A model generated the notes under the pieces. The model made no database searches and was not told the DNA's origin. It saw nothing but the letters and a program-made list of their open reading frames with translations. A program made the translations under genes and the position numbers. A DNA stretch of 64,000 bases from Devosia yakushimensis (GTDB taxonomy: Bacteria > Pseudomonadota > Alphaproteobacteria > Rhizobiales > Devosiaceae): positions 2,356,001 to 2,420,000 of the forward strand of contig NZ_BSNG01000001.1 in the NCBI RefSeq assembly GCF_030159855.1, in the 5' to 3' direction. Position 1 is the first letter of the stretch. Each line of letters begins with the position of its first letter. Shown piece after piece: positions 52,389 to 61,322 of this stretch.

Positions 52389-53552
52389 ATGAACCTTGGC
52401 AAGGAACTGGCCGAGCTCACCGCCGGTATCGACCAGCTTTATCGCAGCACGCCCCGCAGCGACGGCTTTCTGGATCGCGAAGGACTGATCCCGGTGGCAG
52501 TCGCCGCTGTGGAGCCGCGCCAGTTGCGGGATTATGACGAGGCGACCGAAGCTCTGCTCGCCCTGCGCGGGCGGCTTGCCGGGGAAGCGGAAAGCGCGCT
52601 GCGCCGGGATTATCTGGGTGAGATGGTGGATTCGCTGCTCGCGCTGGTGACGACCTTCGCTGAAAAGGAGATATCATTCGCCGACCGCGTGCGGCGACAG
52701 ATTCGCGTGGATACGCAATTGGTTGGCGACGATGTGCTGGACGGCTATCGCGCGATCATCCGCGAAAAGCTCGATGAGATGGGCTTTGCCGGCGGCGCCT
52801 TGGCGGACGATCTGGCGCGGTGGGAAGCCCAGGTGCGGGTTCCGGCCGATGACGTACTCGATACAATGCGGGCGCTGACGCTGGAAGCGCGGCACAAGGT
52901 CAGCACGACCATGTATCCGATGACCGACGAATGGATGGAGCCGGAGGGCGTGACGGCGGCGCCATTCTCGGCCTATTGCGACTATCCGGCCCGCAAGGTG
53001 CTGATGAACCTCGACTTTCCCTATACACGGTTCGCCCTCAAGCACCTGGCGACGCATGAAGTTTTCCCGGGGCACCTGGTGCATCTGGCGCTGCGGGAGC
53101 GCTATGTGGCCGAAGGCAAGATGCCGCTCGATGGCGCCCAGGTGGTGACCAGCTCGGCCAGCAGCGCGCTGTTCGAGGGCATTGCCGACAATGGCATGTT
53201 CTTCCTCGACTGGATCGAGGGACCGGAGGATGAGCTGGGCGTGGCGCTGCAGCGGTTGCGGGGGGCGCTGCGCTGCAATGCGGCCTGGATGATGCATAGC
53301 CAGGGCAAGAGCCTGGACGAGATCGTGCCGGTGATTGCCGCGGGCGGTTTCCAGGAGAAGGTGACGGCGCGGTCGCGGCTGGCCTTTCTCGGGCATAATC
53401 TGCGGGCGCCATTCGTCTACGCCTATTGGTGCGGCGATGTGGCGGTGCATGCGGTGTGGAAGACCGTGCCGGTGGAGCGCCGTGCGGAATTCTGGGCTTA
53501 TCTCTATGGCAATATGCACACGCCCACGACGCTGGCCGCGCATTGGAAATAA
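52389..53552 (+). CDS. DUF885-like zinc metallopeptidase family protein
   Basis: A 387-residue, mostly helical cytoplasmic protein. The zinc site is H223-E224...H229 in HEVFPGH, the HExxPGH form of DUF885 proteins, with E263 in FEGIADNG as likely third ligand. It is shorter than typical DUF885 members (about 550-600), lacks a signal peptide and appears to be missing part of the N-terminal region. It follows the aldo-keto reductase by ten bases. A peptide or amide substrate linked to the neighbouring importer is plausible. Confidence 0.75.
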   Translation: MNLGKELAELTAGIDQLYRSTPRSDGFLDREGLIPVAVAAVEPRQLRDYDEATEALLALRGRLAGEAESALRRDYLGEMVDSLLALVTTFAEKEISFADRVRRQIRVDTQLVGDDVLDGYRAIIREKLDEMGFAGGALADDLARWEAQVRVPADDVLDTMRALTLEARHKVSTTMYPMTDEWMEPEGVTAAPFSAYCDYPARKVLMNLDFPYTRFALKHLATHEVFPGHLVHLALRERYVAEGKMPLDGAQVVTSSASSALFEGIADNGMFFLDWIEGPEDELGVALQRLRGALRCNAAWMMHSQGKSLDEIVPVIAAGGFQEKVTARSRLAFLGHNLRAPFVYAYWCGDVAVHAVWKTVPVERRAEFWAYLYGNMHTPTTLAAHWK

Positions 53553-53554
53553 CC

Positions 53555-53616
53555 AGAGCAACGGGCGTTCTGACGAACGCAAAGCGTCGCTCTAGCCCAC
53601 TTTTCCGCACGATGCT
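53555..53616. terminator. Hairpin region between convergent genes, with a dispersed repeat motif
   Basis: A perfect stem GCGTTC (53565-53570) and GAACGC (53575-53580) lies inside a weaker outer pairing (AGAGC...GCTCT). It is followed at about 53598-53620 by CCCACTTTTCCGCACGATGC, a motif I recall as frequent between genes in Hyphomicrobiales. It separates the DUF885-like gene from the convergent ATP-grasp gene. Confidence 0.6.
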
Positions 53617-54663
53617 CTAAAGCGTTGCCAATGCGCGATTGATGATGGCGTGGCCATAGGCCTGGCGGATGGCAAGCTTGGCCTCGAGTGCGGCGATGAC
53701 GCTGTCGCAGAAATTGGTGTCGTACATTTCGGAGAGGTTGTTGAGGCCGCCCGGGGTGAAGACGTTGATCTCCAGAATCTTGTCGCCGACGATATCGAGG
53801 CCGACCAGGAACATGCCGTCCGCGACCAGCTTGGGGCGGACGGTTTCGGCTATGGCGAGCATTGCATCGGTCATGTCGACGGGCTCGGGTCCGCCGCCGA
53901 CATGAACGTTGGAGCGGATTTCGCCCTTGGCGGGGACGCGGCGGAAGGCGGCATATTTGCCATCGCGCAGCAGGGGCCGGCCGTTCATCAGGAAAAAGCG
54001 GACATCGCCTTCGGAGGCCTCGGGGATGAAGTCCTGGGCGATCAGATAGCCCTCCCCGCTCACAGCCTCGAAAATCTGATTGAGATTGGCATCCTTGGGG
54101 GAGCCGATCTTGAAGACGTTCTTGCCGCCCGAACCCTGTAGCGGCTTGACGATGGCGCCCTTTTTCTGGCCGTCGATAAAGGTCCTGATCTCCTCGATGC
54201 TTTTGGAGATGAGGGTAGCGGGCCGGACCGAGGCGGGGAAATCCTGGAAGTAGAGCTTGTTCTGCGCCATGGCGAGGCCATCGGGATCGTTGAGAACGAT
54301 AACACCCCTCGCAGCGGCCAGGCGGCCGAAAATGGTGCCGGTATTGGCAGCCCAGGGTCGCTCGGCGGCATCCTGGGAGGGATCGTTGCGCAGCATCAGG
54401 ATATCGATCTCGCTGACATCGATGGTTTGGACGCTGGTCTTGTCGCCCTGCAGGTCCTTGTGCAGGGTTTCGGCTTTCTTGTAGCTGGCCGATGGCAGGG
54501 TGAGCGCGCGGACCATCAGGCTATCGTCAGGCCGCAGCACGAAATCGCCGGGGGTGACATAGCAGATATCGTGGCCTCGATTGAGGGCGGTCAATGCCAG
54601 AACGGTGGTGGTGTAATTGGCGGTTTCGCCGGCAATGGAATTGACGAAAAAAGCGATACGCAT
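53617..54663 (-). CDS. ATP-grasp ligase of the glutathione synthetase (GshB-like) family
   Basis: A 348-residue ATP-grasp protein. The N-terminal domain MRIAFFVNSIAGETANYTTTVLALTALNRGH resembles GshB; the ATP-grasp fold shows GAIVKPLQGSGGKNVFKI, YLIAQDFIPEASEGDVRFFLMNGRPL and the metal-binding end DKILEINVFTPGGLNN. Such enzymes join a carboxylate to an amine using ATP. It is last in a three-gene operon with a DUF1704 metallopeptidase and an N-formylglutamate amidohydrolase, a context unlike ordinary glutathione synthesis, and no gshA is nearby. The true acceptor and donor are unknown. Confidence 0.87.
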   Translation of the reverse strand: MRIAFFVNSIAGETANYTTTVLALTALNRGHDICYVTPGDFVLRPDDSLMVRALTLPSASYKKAETLHKDLQGDKTSVQTIDVSEIDILMLRNDPSQDAAERPWAANTGTIFGRLAAARGVIVLNDPDGLAMAQNKLYFQDFPASVRPATLISKSIEEIRTFIDGQKKGAIVKPLQGSGGKNVFKIGSPKDANLNQIFEAVSGEGYLIAQDFIPEASEGDVRFFLMNGRPLLRDGKYAAFRRVPAKGEIRSNVHVGGGPEPVDMTDAMLAIAETVRPKLVADGMFLVGLDIVGDKILEINVFTPGGLNNLSEMYDTNFCDSVIAALEAKLAIRQAYGHAIINRALATL

Positions 54664-54671
54664 GAGTTCTC

Positions 54672-56525
54672 CTAGCGCGCGATGAGATCGATGGGGGCGA
54701 GGCCGGAACGGGCTTTGGCCAGACGTTCTTCGGCGCCCTTGATGGACAGGAATTCGGGAATGAGCCGCGGCCCCTTGAGCAGGCCACGGGTATTGAGTTC
54801 CTGCATGACGGCAAAATGGGTGGCGGCGATCTTGCCCATCCAGAACGGCTCGAGCGCGCCGCCGCCTTCGAGGTGCTTGAGGATTTCGAGCAGGCCGCGC
54901 AGATAGATGGCGTCCTTGGCGAGGCCCCCGCCGCGATGGACGCGCAGGGCCAGATTGAAGGCGGCCTGGAGGGGAAAGCCGAGATCCTTGGTCAGGAGGC
55001 GGAAATTGTCCTGGAAAGTCGCGCCATCGAGCATGGCGGCACAGGCCAGGACGCGCGCGGCGATCAGGCGCAGCCGGGCGACGGTCATGCCGCCGGCCAA
55101 ATATTCGGCCAGTACGGCCAGCCCTTCCTGGGCGCCTTCGTAGCCGGCAAGGCCCGAGCGGAACAGGCGCAGGCCCTGGGCGGAGCCGTTGTAATAGGTG
55201 AGCAGATGGACGCCCACTTCATGGCTGAGCAGGGCCTCGACGCGTTGGCGCGCCATGGTGGTGCTGCGCGAAATCAGCAGGCGCCCATTGGTGACCATGA
55301 GGCCAGCCGGCAGGTCGTCGCGCAACTCGATGGTGGCGGCGAAGGCGTCGTATTGGCTGGCATAGGTGGCGATCATCGCCTGCGCCTTGCGTTCGACAAA
55401 GGCATGGTCGGCGGTATCGGGCTCGGTGTCTTTGCGGCCCGCCCGCTTGGCGGTGGTATCGAGAATGGATTGCGCCATGGCCAGGAGTGGCGGTTCGACC
55501 GAGCCGTAAAGCGCACGGCCAAGCTCGACGAAGCGCCGTGTTTCGCGGGCAGCGAGCAGGGAGAGTTGCAGATCGAGCTCCTGCTGCTTTTCGCGATAGA
55601 GCTGGGTCAGGACCGGGTCTTCAAAATGGTCGAGCGCTATCGAAAACAGCGCCTTTTTCTGCCTGTCGGGCGCTATGGCCAGGGGGCGATAGAGGAAATT
55701 GGGTGCCCGGTGATAGCCGCCTTCCTTGAACTGCGCCCAGGCGGCCTCGGCATTGATGGGCGTCACGGCGAGCAGGAAATCGAAGGATTGGGCCACCTCG
55801 TCCATTGCTTTATCTGCCCGGCCAACGGCATCGATGAAAACCTGCCGGCCAAGGGCGCGGTGGCTGGGCAAGGCCAATTTGGTGGTGGCGGCGGCAAAGC
55901 TGGCCGCGGCCTGCAGGCCTGCATCGAAGATATTGGCGACGACCCGTTCGCGGAGAGCGGGATAGAAGGTCTTGGAGCCGGAGACGCGGTAGATGGGCGC
56001 GAAGCGCACGGTGAGCGTGGGGAACATGGGCACCCGGCGGGCGAGACTGGCATGGGGATCGCCGGCCAAAGCATGCTTGGCGATGCGCGGCACGCGGAAT
56101 TTATTGGTCACGGCCTCGACCGAGCCGACAAAAGCCGAAAGCGCCGCCTGCGCCACCGCGTCATCGGGTGCCGACAGCCCCAGCTCGAATGGCGGTAGAT
56201 AGGGGGAGTCCTTGGCGAGCTGATCGCGCGCCAATTCGCCGACATCGAGCAGCAGGAAGGCGCCAAAGCGGGCCTGCATCTGTTCGCCCACAAGACGGAT
56301 GACCGTGACCGCTTCGCCGAGATTGCGCACGATGAGATAGGCGGCATTGGCCATGGCGATGTCACGGGCGGCCGGCTGGCTGCGGCGCGCGAGGTGGACG
56401 CAGAGAAAAGGCATGGGCCGATCGATATGGAGCCGGCTACCATTGCCGAGATCGAGGCGAATAGGCGTGCCGGCGTCCAGCGCGGCACTGACCTTTTCCC
56501 GCAGGCCGGCCGGCTTGGCACTCAT
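54672..56525 (-). CDS. DUF1704 / QEGLA-motif zinc metallopeptidase (MATCAP-like)
   Basis: A 617-residue protein of DUF1704, the family named for its QEGLA motif. The catalytic site is H435-E436...H440 in HEVGVH, followed by QEGLA at 466-470, whose glutamate is the probable third zinc ligand. Eukaryotic relatives (MATCAP) are carboxypeptidases that remove the C-terminal tyrosine of tubulin through the same HExxxH motif. Bacterial members are often annotated as modulating flavohaemoglobin expression, without a known reaction. It overlaps the N-formylglutamate amidohydrolase gene (ATGA) and lies eight bases before the ATP-grasp gene. Confidence 0.88.
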   Translation of the reverse strand: MSAKPAGLREKVSAALDAGTPIRLDLGNGSRLHIDRPMPFLCVHLARRSQPAARDIAMANAAYLIVRNLGEAVTVIRLVGEQMQARFGAFLLLDVGELARDQLAKDSPYLPPFELGLSAPDDAVAQAALSAFVGSVEAVTNKFRVPRIAKHALAGDPHASLARRVPMFPTLTVRFAPIYRVSGSKTFYPALRERVVANIFDAGLQAAASFAAATTKLALPSHRALGRQVFIDAVGRADKAMDEVAQSFDFLLAVTPINAEAAWAQFKEGGYHRAPNFLYRPLAIAPDRQKKALFSIALDHFEDPVLTQLYREKQQELDLQLSLLAARETRRFVELGRALYGSVEPPLLAMAQSILDTTAKRAGRKDTEPDTADHAFVERKAQAMIATYASQYDAFAATIELRDDLPAGLMVTNGRLLISRSTTMARQRVEALLSHEVGVHLLTYYNGSAQGLRLFRSGLAGYEGAQEGLAVLAEYLAGGMTVARLRLIAARVLACAAMLDGATFQDNFRLLTKDLGFPLQAAFNLALRVHRGGGLAKDAIYLRGLLEILKHLEGGGALEPFWMGKIAATHFAVMQELNTRGLLKGPRLIPEFLSIKGAEERLAKARSGLAPIDLIAR

Positions 56526-57355
56526 CGCCCCGCCTCCAGCGCGGTTTCGAGCATGGGGATGGCGGCGGCGATGGTGGCACGTATGGCGTCGAGCGCTTCA
56601 AGGTCGGGTTCCCCGGTCCATTCGTCCATGAAGAATTTCTTGAATTCGATGGCAATGGCGCAGCCGGTCAGCGGGAAATTCTGGTGGACGAAACGGGTCT
56701 GTTCGCCCTTCCCCTCGAAAGCCACATTCTCGCGGACGTCCATGAAGCGACCGCGGAAGCGCAGGCTGCCCAGAATTTCCATGAGGGGATCGAGAATGTG
56801 TCCCCAGCGCTCGCGATCCATGGAAAAGGTGCCGATATTGATGTCGGGGGCTTGGTCGGGATCGGTGGGGGGGTCGTCCGGGCCGGCGCGGCGATGATTG
56901 TAGCTGTGGACGTCGAGCAAGACGAACTGGCCATGGTCGGCCTCGATGCCGGCCAGGGTCTGGCGCAGCATGGCATAATAGGCGTCATGAATGCGCAGGG
57001 AGCGCGCGATGATGGCCGGCGATGGCGGCTCCTGCCAGACCTGCAGCCCCCAGGATTGCTCGGGCCGCAGGTAAACCGAGCCATCGCGGGCCCGGTTGAG
57101 ATCGATTTCAAAGCGGGAGCGGTGGAAGACGATCTGGTTGGGCACATCGAGAATGGCGTAGGCCGTGAACGGGTCTTCCTCGCGCAGGCGACCGGCCTCG
57201 TCGAGCGCCATGCGATCGAGCGCCTCGGGGCGGACATGATGACCATTGTGGATGGCCGTGCCGATAATGGGCGAAATGCCGCGCTCCAGCGTCCACAGGG
57301 CTGTGGCGGGCGGGAAGAGGTGGACCGGGCTGAGATCGGTCGCTGATTCGGTCAT
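56522..57355 (-). CDS. N-formylglutamate amidohydrolase family protein
   Basis: A 277-residue zinc hydrolase of the family whose founding member splits N-formyl-L-glutamate in histidine degradation. Visible motifs are GTAIHNGHHVRPE (H), FEIDLNRARDGSVY, VLLDVHSYNHRR (H) and IAIEFKKFFMDEW (E). No hut genes are present, so another N-acyl amide may be the substrate. It is first in a three-gene operon. ATG 57355 is preferred; ATG 57364 is an in-frame alternative. Confidence 0.86.
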   Translation of the reverse strand: MTESATDLSPVHLFPPATALWTLERGISPIIGTAIHNGHHVRPEALDRMALDEAGRLREEDPFTAYAILDVPNQIVFHRSRFEIDLNRARDGSVYLRPEQSWGLQVWQEPPSPAIIARSLRIHDAYYAMLRQTLAGIEADHGQFVLLDVHSYNHRRAGPDDPPTDPDQAPDINIGTFSMDRERWGHILDPLMEILGSLRFRGRFMDVRENVAFEGKGEQTRFVHQNFPLTGCAIAIEFKKFFMDEWTGEPDLEALDAIRATIAAAIPMLETALEAGR

Positions 57356-57506
57356 GGGTGCCATCCGACTGGATGGGACCGGTGTTTCAGCAACCTGACC
57401 CGGCCATCCTTTGCTTGCGCTGTTCACGCAATAACAACGTGGCCGGTGTGGCGGAGTTCCAGGGGACCGGCAGAGACGCGTGCTCTGACCGGTCTATGCC
57501 AAGGGT

Positions 57507-58097
57507 TTACGCGTTGCGGGCGGTCCAGACCAGAATCTGGCCCATGACATCGGCCAGGGCGCCATCAAGGGCAGCGATGGCGGCGACTGCGGGCTCGACC
57601 ACACCGGGACGGGAGGCAGAGAAGACCTGGCTGGCGAAAATGGCGCCGCGCTGCTCATCGACCAATTTGGCATTGATGGTGACAGTGGCTTGGCCACCCT
57701 TGCCCACATCGATCTCGAAAGCGCGCAATTCTGTCGCCAGCGTCACATCGACACGCAGCTGATCGTCAGGGCGGCCGACATTGGGGAAATTGCTGGCTTC
57801 GAAGGTTTGCAGCAGCCGGGTCTGCACCAGGCGCGGCAAGGTATCGGACAATTGTGCTTCGGGCAGATAGCTCAGCACATTGCCGGCATCGCGGACGACG
57901 ACGCGCTGGGAATCATAGGTCTGCACTGTCTTGGGCACGGTAATGACCACCACGCGGGACGAGCGGCGGCGGGTGTTGAGGCCATCCACACTGCCCAGAT
58001 CGTAGGTGACCGGGGCGCGAACGCCAAAACAGCCAGCCAGACCCAGGGCCAGGACCGAAGCCCCACCAACCATGAACGAACGTCGTGCGAGGCTCAT
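57507..58097 (-). CDS. ABC transport auxiliary lipoprotein of a Mla-type system
   Basis: A 196-residue lipoprotein: signal peptide with lipobox LAGC (about residues 19-23), then the ABC_trans_aux/PqiC-like domain (YDLGSVDG, VVVITVPKTVQTYDSQRVVVRD, WTARNA at the end). It probably links the MlaD-type protein to the outer membrane. It is the last gene of a mlaE-mlaF-mlaD-lipoprotein operon and replaces the soluble MlaC carrier of E. coli. Confidence 0.87.
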   Translation of the reverse strand: MSLARRSFMVGGASVLALGLAGCFGVRAPVTYDLGSVDGLNTRRRSSRVVVITVPKTVQTYDSQRVVVRDAGNVLSYLPEAQLSDTLPRLVQTRLLQTFEASNFPNVGRPDDQLRVDVTLATELRAFEIDVGKGGQATVTINAKLVDEQRGAIFASQVFSASRPGVVEPAVAAIAALDGALADVMGQILVWTARNA

Positions 58098-58106
58098 CTG
58101 CGGCCC

Positions 58107-59420
58107 TTATTGCTTGGTGTATTCACGAACGGTCTCTCCCCCAAAGATGAGTCCTTGCGGATTGTTTTCCAGGTTGCGCACCACCCGGTCAAGCCGCGCG
58201 AGCGTGCCACGGGCATCGACGGCAAGCGCAGTATATTCGGACAACCCGCGGGAGGTGAAATCGTTCAATCCCGCAGCGATGCGCGCCGTATTGGCGTTGA
58301 GCTGATCGGCCAGGTCGCGCACCGATTGGGCGGCCTCCGCCAGATCGTTGAACAGCCCCTGCCCTTCCACGCTCGATACGGACGCATCGACCTGGGCCAG
58401 GATGGAATCGACCTTTTCAACCGAACGGGTCAGCGAGTCGGAAACCGCGGTCACATTGGCGACGATGGTATCGACATTTTCCGAATTGTTGCCAAGCGAG
58501 GTGGCGAACTGATCGATATTGGCGATGACGCGGCCGACAATGGCTGGATCGACCTCGGCCGCAACCTGATCGATGACGGTGACGGCGCTGTGCAGGCCTT
58601 CGGTCAGCTGGGTAAGATTGTCCGAGAGCACCGAAGTGCTGGCGAAGAACTTGTCGATCTGATCGGAATTGCGCGCCAGGCTATCGGAGAAGGTGGTGAT
58701 ATTGGCCACCACCTTAGTCACGTCCTCAGGCGGGACGGCGTCGACCAGGGCGCTCACCTTGACCGAGAGCGAGCCGATCTCGTCGGCCATGGGGCCGATC
58801 TGCTTGCCGGCATCGGCAATGCTGGCAAGGGCCGCCTGCACACCATCGGAATTGGCGGCCAGGGCAGTGCTGAAGCTCTCGATATTGGCGAGGGTGGTGT
58901 TGATCTTGTCGTCATTGTCATCGAGCAGGGTATTGATGCGAGCAACGGCGGTTGAGGCGCCATTGACCGAGGAGGAGAGGCCATCAATGATCGACTGGAA
59001 ATCCGACACTTGGGCATAAAGGGTGGGCGCCGAGCGGCCGGGGCCGATGGGCGGCTCGCCGGCGCCCGGAGTGCCGCCGGTCAATTGCACCGAACCGCCG
59101 CCGGTCAGCCCCTGAAAGCCAGTCATGACCTTGGTATCGGCGCGGACGGGGGCGGTGGCGTCGACTTCGACGCGGGCCACGACGCGGTTGGAATCCTCGG
59201 GATCGAGCTGGACGGTCGAGACCTGGCCGATGCGGATGCCGTTGAAGAGAACGTCGGTGCCGCGGGCTATACCGCTGACAGTGCCAGTGAAGACGATGTC
59301 ATAGGGCTTTTGGGCGATATTGGCCGTGGGCGCCGCAAACCAGTAAACGAAGGCAAAGAGCGCCGCGACCACCGCGGTAGCCAGCACTCCAACGACTGCG
59401 TAATTGGCATTGTTTTCCAT
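58107..59420 (-). CDS. mlaD: MlaD/MCE-domain phospholipid transport protein, long form
   Basis: A 437-residue periplasmic protein anchored by one N-terminal helix (about 6-30). A single MCE domain (about 40-120: YDIVFTGTVSGIARGTDVLFNGIRIGQVSTVQLD) is followed by a long alpha-helical tail of about 300 residues with repeated hydrophobic heptads, as in the PqiB/YebT or Mce-like tunnel-forming proteins. E. coli MlaD is about 180 residues, so this form may reach further across the periplasm. It lies between the ATPase and lipoprotein genes. Confidence 0.9.
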   Translation of the reverse strand: MENNANYAVVGVLATAVVAALFAFVYWFAAPTANIAQKPYDIVFTGTVSGIARGTDVLFNGIRIGQVSTVQLDPEDSNRVVARVEVDATAPVRADTKVMTGFQGLTGGGSVQLTGGTPGAGEPPIGPGRSAPTLYAQVSDFQSIIDGLSSSVNGASTAVARINTLLDDNDDKINTTLANIESFSTALAANSDGVQAALASIADAGKQIGPMADEIGSLSVKVSALVDAVPPEDVTKVVANITTFSDSLARNSDQIDKFFASTSVLSDNLTQLTEGLHSAVTVIDQVAAEVDPAIVGRVIANIDQFATSLGNNSENVDTIVANVTAVSDSLTRSVEKVDSILAQVDASVSSVEGQGLFNDLAEAAQSVRDLADQLNANTARIAAGLNDFTSRGLSEYTALAVDARGTLARLDRVVRNLENNPQGLIFGGETVREYTKQ

Positions 59421-59423
59421 AGG

Positions 59424-60191
59424 CTAACCTTCAAGGCCGTGGGCACGAGGCCCGTGGAAATAGTCGCGAAGCCAAGGATGCGTGCTCGCCCGCATTTCTG
59501 CCATCGTGCCCGCCAGCAGCAATTTGCCATCCGCCAGCGCCACGATACGGTCGCAGGCGGTCGCCAGGCTGTCGAGATCGTGTGTTACCATAAGCACCGT
59601 CAAATCCAGCGTGTCGCGCAGAGTAACGATGAGTTCATCGAACTTGCCGGCCCCGATAGGGTCGAGCCCGGCAGTGGGCTCGTCGAGGAACAGAATCTGC
59701 GGATCGAGCGCCAGGGCGCGCGCCAGGGCAGCCCGCTTGATCATGCCGCCGGAAAGCTCGGAGGGATAAAGCTGGGCGGCCTTGGCCGGCAGGCCAACCA
59801 GGTCGAGCTTGATGCGGGCGATGTCGCGGCGCAGCGTGGAGGACAGATGCAGGTGCTCTCGCATAGGAAATTCGATGTTTTCCAGAACACTCAACGAGGA
59901 GAAGAGCGCCCCCTGCTGGAACAGAATGCCCCAGTTGCGCTGGGTGGCGACGCGTTCCTCGCGGTCGAGTTCAGCATAGTTGCGACCCAGAATGCGGATC
60001 TCGCCGGTGCTGGGCAGGAGGCGGACAATGGCGCGCATGGTGACGGACTTGCCCGAACCCGAGGGGCCGATCAGCCCCAGGATTTCCCCGCGATGGGCCT
60101 CAAAGCTCATGCCGTTGATGATCTTGCGGCCGCCAATCTCGACCTTGAGATCGTGCACGCTCAATACGGGTGGGGAGGTGGTTTCCGCCAT
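59424..60191 (-). CDS. mlaF: Mla-type lipid transport ATPase
   Basis: A 255-residue ATPase: Walker A GPSGSGKSV, signature LSGGMIKR, Walker B ILFLDEPTAGLDPIGAG and H-loop MVTHDL. LSGGM and the EPTAGLDP stretch are typical of MlaF/Ttg2A. It energises the MlaE permease, moving phospholipids between inner and outer membranes. It lies three bases from both neighbours. Confidence 0.93.
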   Translation of the reverse strand: MAETTSPPVLSVHDLKVEIGGRKIINGMSFEAHRGEILGLIGPSGSGKSVTMRAIVRLLPSTGEIRILGRNYAELDREERVATQRNWGILFQQGALFSSLSVLENIEFPMREHLHLSSTLRRDIARIKLDLVGLPAKAAQLYPSELSGGMIKRAALARALALDPQILFLDEPTAGLDPIGAGKFDELIVTLRDTLDLTVLMVTHDLDSLATACDRIVALADGKLLLAGTMAEMRASTHPWLRDYFHGPRAHGLEG

Positions 60192-60194
60192 GGG

Positions 60195-61322
60195 CTAAAT
60201 CCCCACCGCGGCGAAGAACACCGCAAAGAGGCCGTCCGCGACGATGACGATGAAGATCGACTTCACCACCGATGAGGTGGTGCGGCGGCCCAGCGATTCG
60301 GACGAGCCTTCGACCTTGAGCCCCTCGATCGAGGCAATAAGCCCCACGAGAAACGCCATGAACGGCGCCTTGACCATGCCCACGATCACGCTTTTGATGC
60401 TCATCGCATCCTGCAGGCGACCGATGAAAATATCGAAGGGAATGTCGCCATAGACCAGCGAGACGATGGCCGCGCCAACCAGGCCGGACATGGCGCCGAT
60501 AAAGGCCAGCAGGGGCAGCCCGACAACGAGCGCCACGACGCGGGGCAGCAGGAGCGCCTGATAGGGATCGACACCCATGACCTGAAGGGCATCGAATTCC
60601 TCGCGCATGCGCATGGAGCCGATTTCGGCGGTGATGGCGGAGCCGGACCGGCCGGCCACCATGATGGCGGCGAGCAGGACGCCGATTTCGCGGAACATCA
60701 GGATGGCGGCCAGATCGACAACCAGAATCACGGCGCCGAAATTGCGCAGCTGCAGAATGGTCTGCTGGGTGATGATGGCTCCGACGACCAGCGAAATCAG
60801 CGCCACAATCGGGATGGCGCGCAGAACGATCTGCTCGAACTGATTGACAAAGCTGGGGAAACGCAGCGGCGCCTGGAAAGAAAGGGTGCGCGCAAAGGCC
60901 GTGATGATGCGGCCCTGCACGACATTGGCGTCGAAAATATCCTGTCCCGCGCCGATGAGCGCGCGGCCAAGCTGGTCGAACGGATAGACCAGGAAATTGG
61001 GATGGCTGGGGGGTGCGACCTGTTCGAGCGGGTTATCACCTATGCGGTCGAGCAGGTGTTTATGCTGTTCGGTGCCCCCGACAAATTCGACACGGCCGTC
61101 ACCCAGCCGATGACGGAAATTGCCCAGCAGCCACGCGCCCACTGTATCGAGCCGGCCAATGCCATCGAGATCAAGCTGAACAGGAGCGGTTTCTGCTCCG
61201 GGCAGCGCCAGATCGGCCAGCTCACGTTCCAGGGACCGGGCGGTGGCCGACGTCCAATCGCCGGAACAACGGATCAGTGATCCGCCGGTCGCGCTGGTTT
61301 CGATAGTGGTCTGCCGTGCCAT
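60195..61322 (-). CDS. mlaE: Mla-type permease with fused N-terminal STAS domain
   Basis: A 375-residue protein. The N-terminal ~110 residues form a STAS-like domain (SGDWTSATARSLERELADL; IGRLDTVGAWLLGNFRHRL), the job done by the separate MlaB in E. coli. The rest is the MlaE permease with LVVGAIITQQTILQLRNFGA, MVAGRSGSAITAEIGSMRMREEFDALQVMG and several helices. The fusion explains the lack of a mlaB gene. It is first in the operon; the 323 bases upstream hold no gene. Confidence 0.92.
   Translation of the reverse strand: MARQTTIETSATGGSLIRCSGDWTSATARSLERELADLALPGAETAPVQLDLDGIGRLDTVGAWLLGNFRHRLGDGRVEFVGGTEQHKHLLDRIGDNPLEQVAPPSHPNFLVYPFDQLGRALIGAGQDIFDANVVQGRIITAFARTLSFQAPLRFPSFVNQFEQIVLRAIPIVALISLVVGAIITQQTILQLRNFGAVILVVDLAAILMFREIGVLLAAIMVAGRSGSAITAEIGSMRMREEFDALQVMGVDPYQALLLPRVVALVVGLPLLAFIGAMSGLVGAAIVSLVYGDIPFDIFIGRLQDAMSIKSVIVGMVKAPFMAFLVGLIASIEGLKVEGSSESLGRRTTSSVVKSIFIVIVADGLFAVFFAAVGI

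Noticed and set aside
53617..54663. Straight annotation as gshB (glutathione synthetase)
   Set aside because: The family resemblance is real, but the operon context and lack of gshA make the substrate uncertain, so only the family is given.
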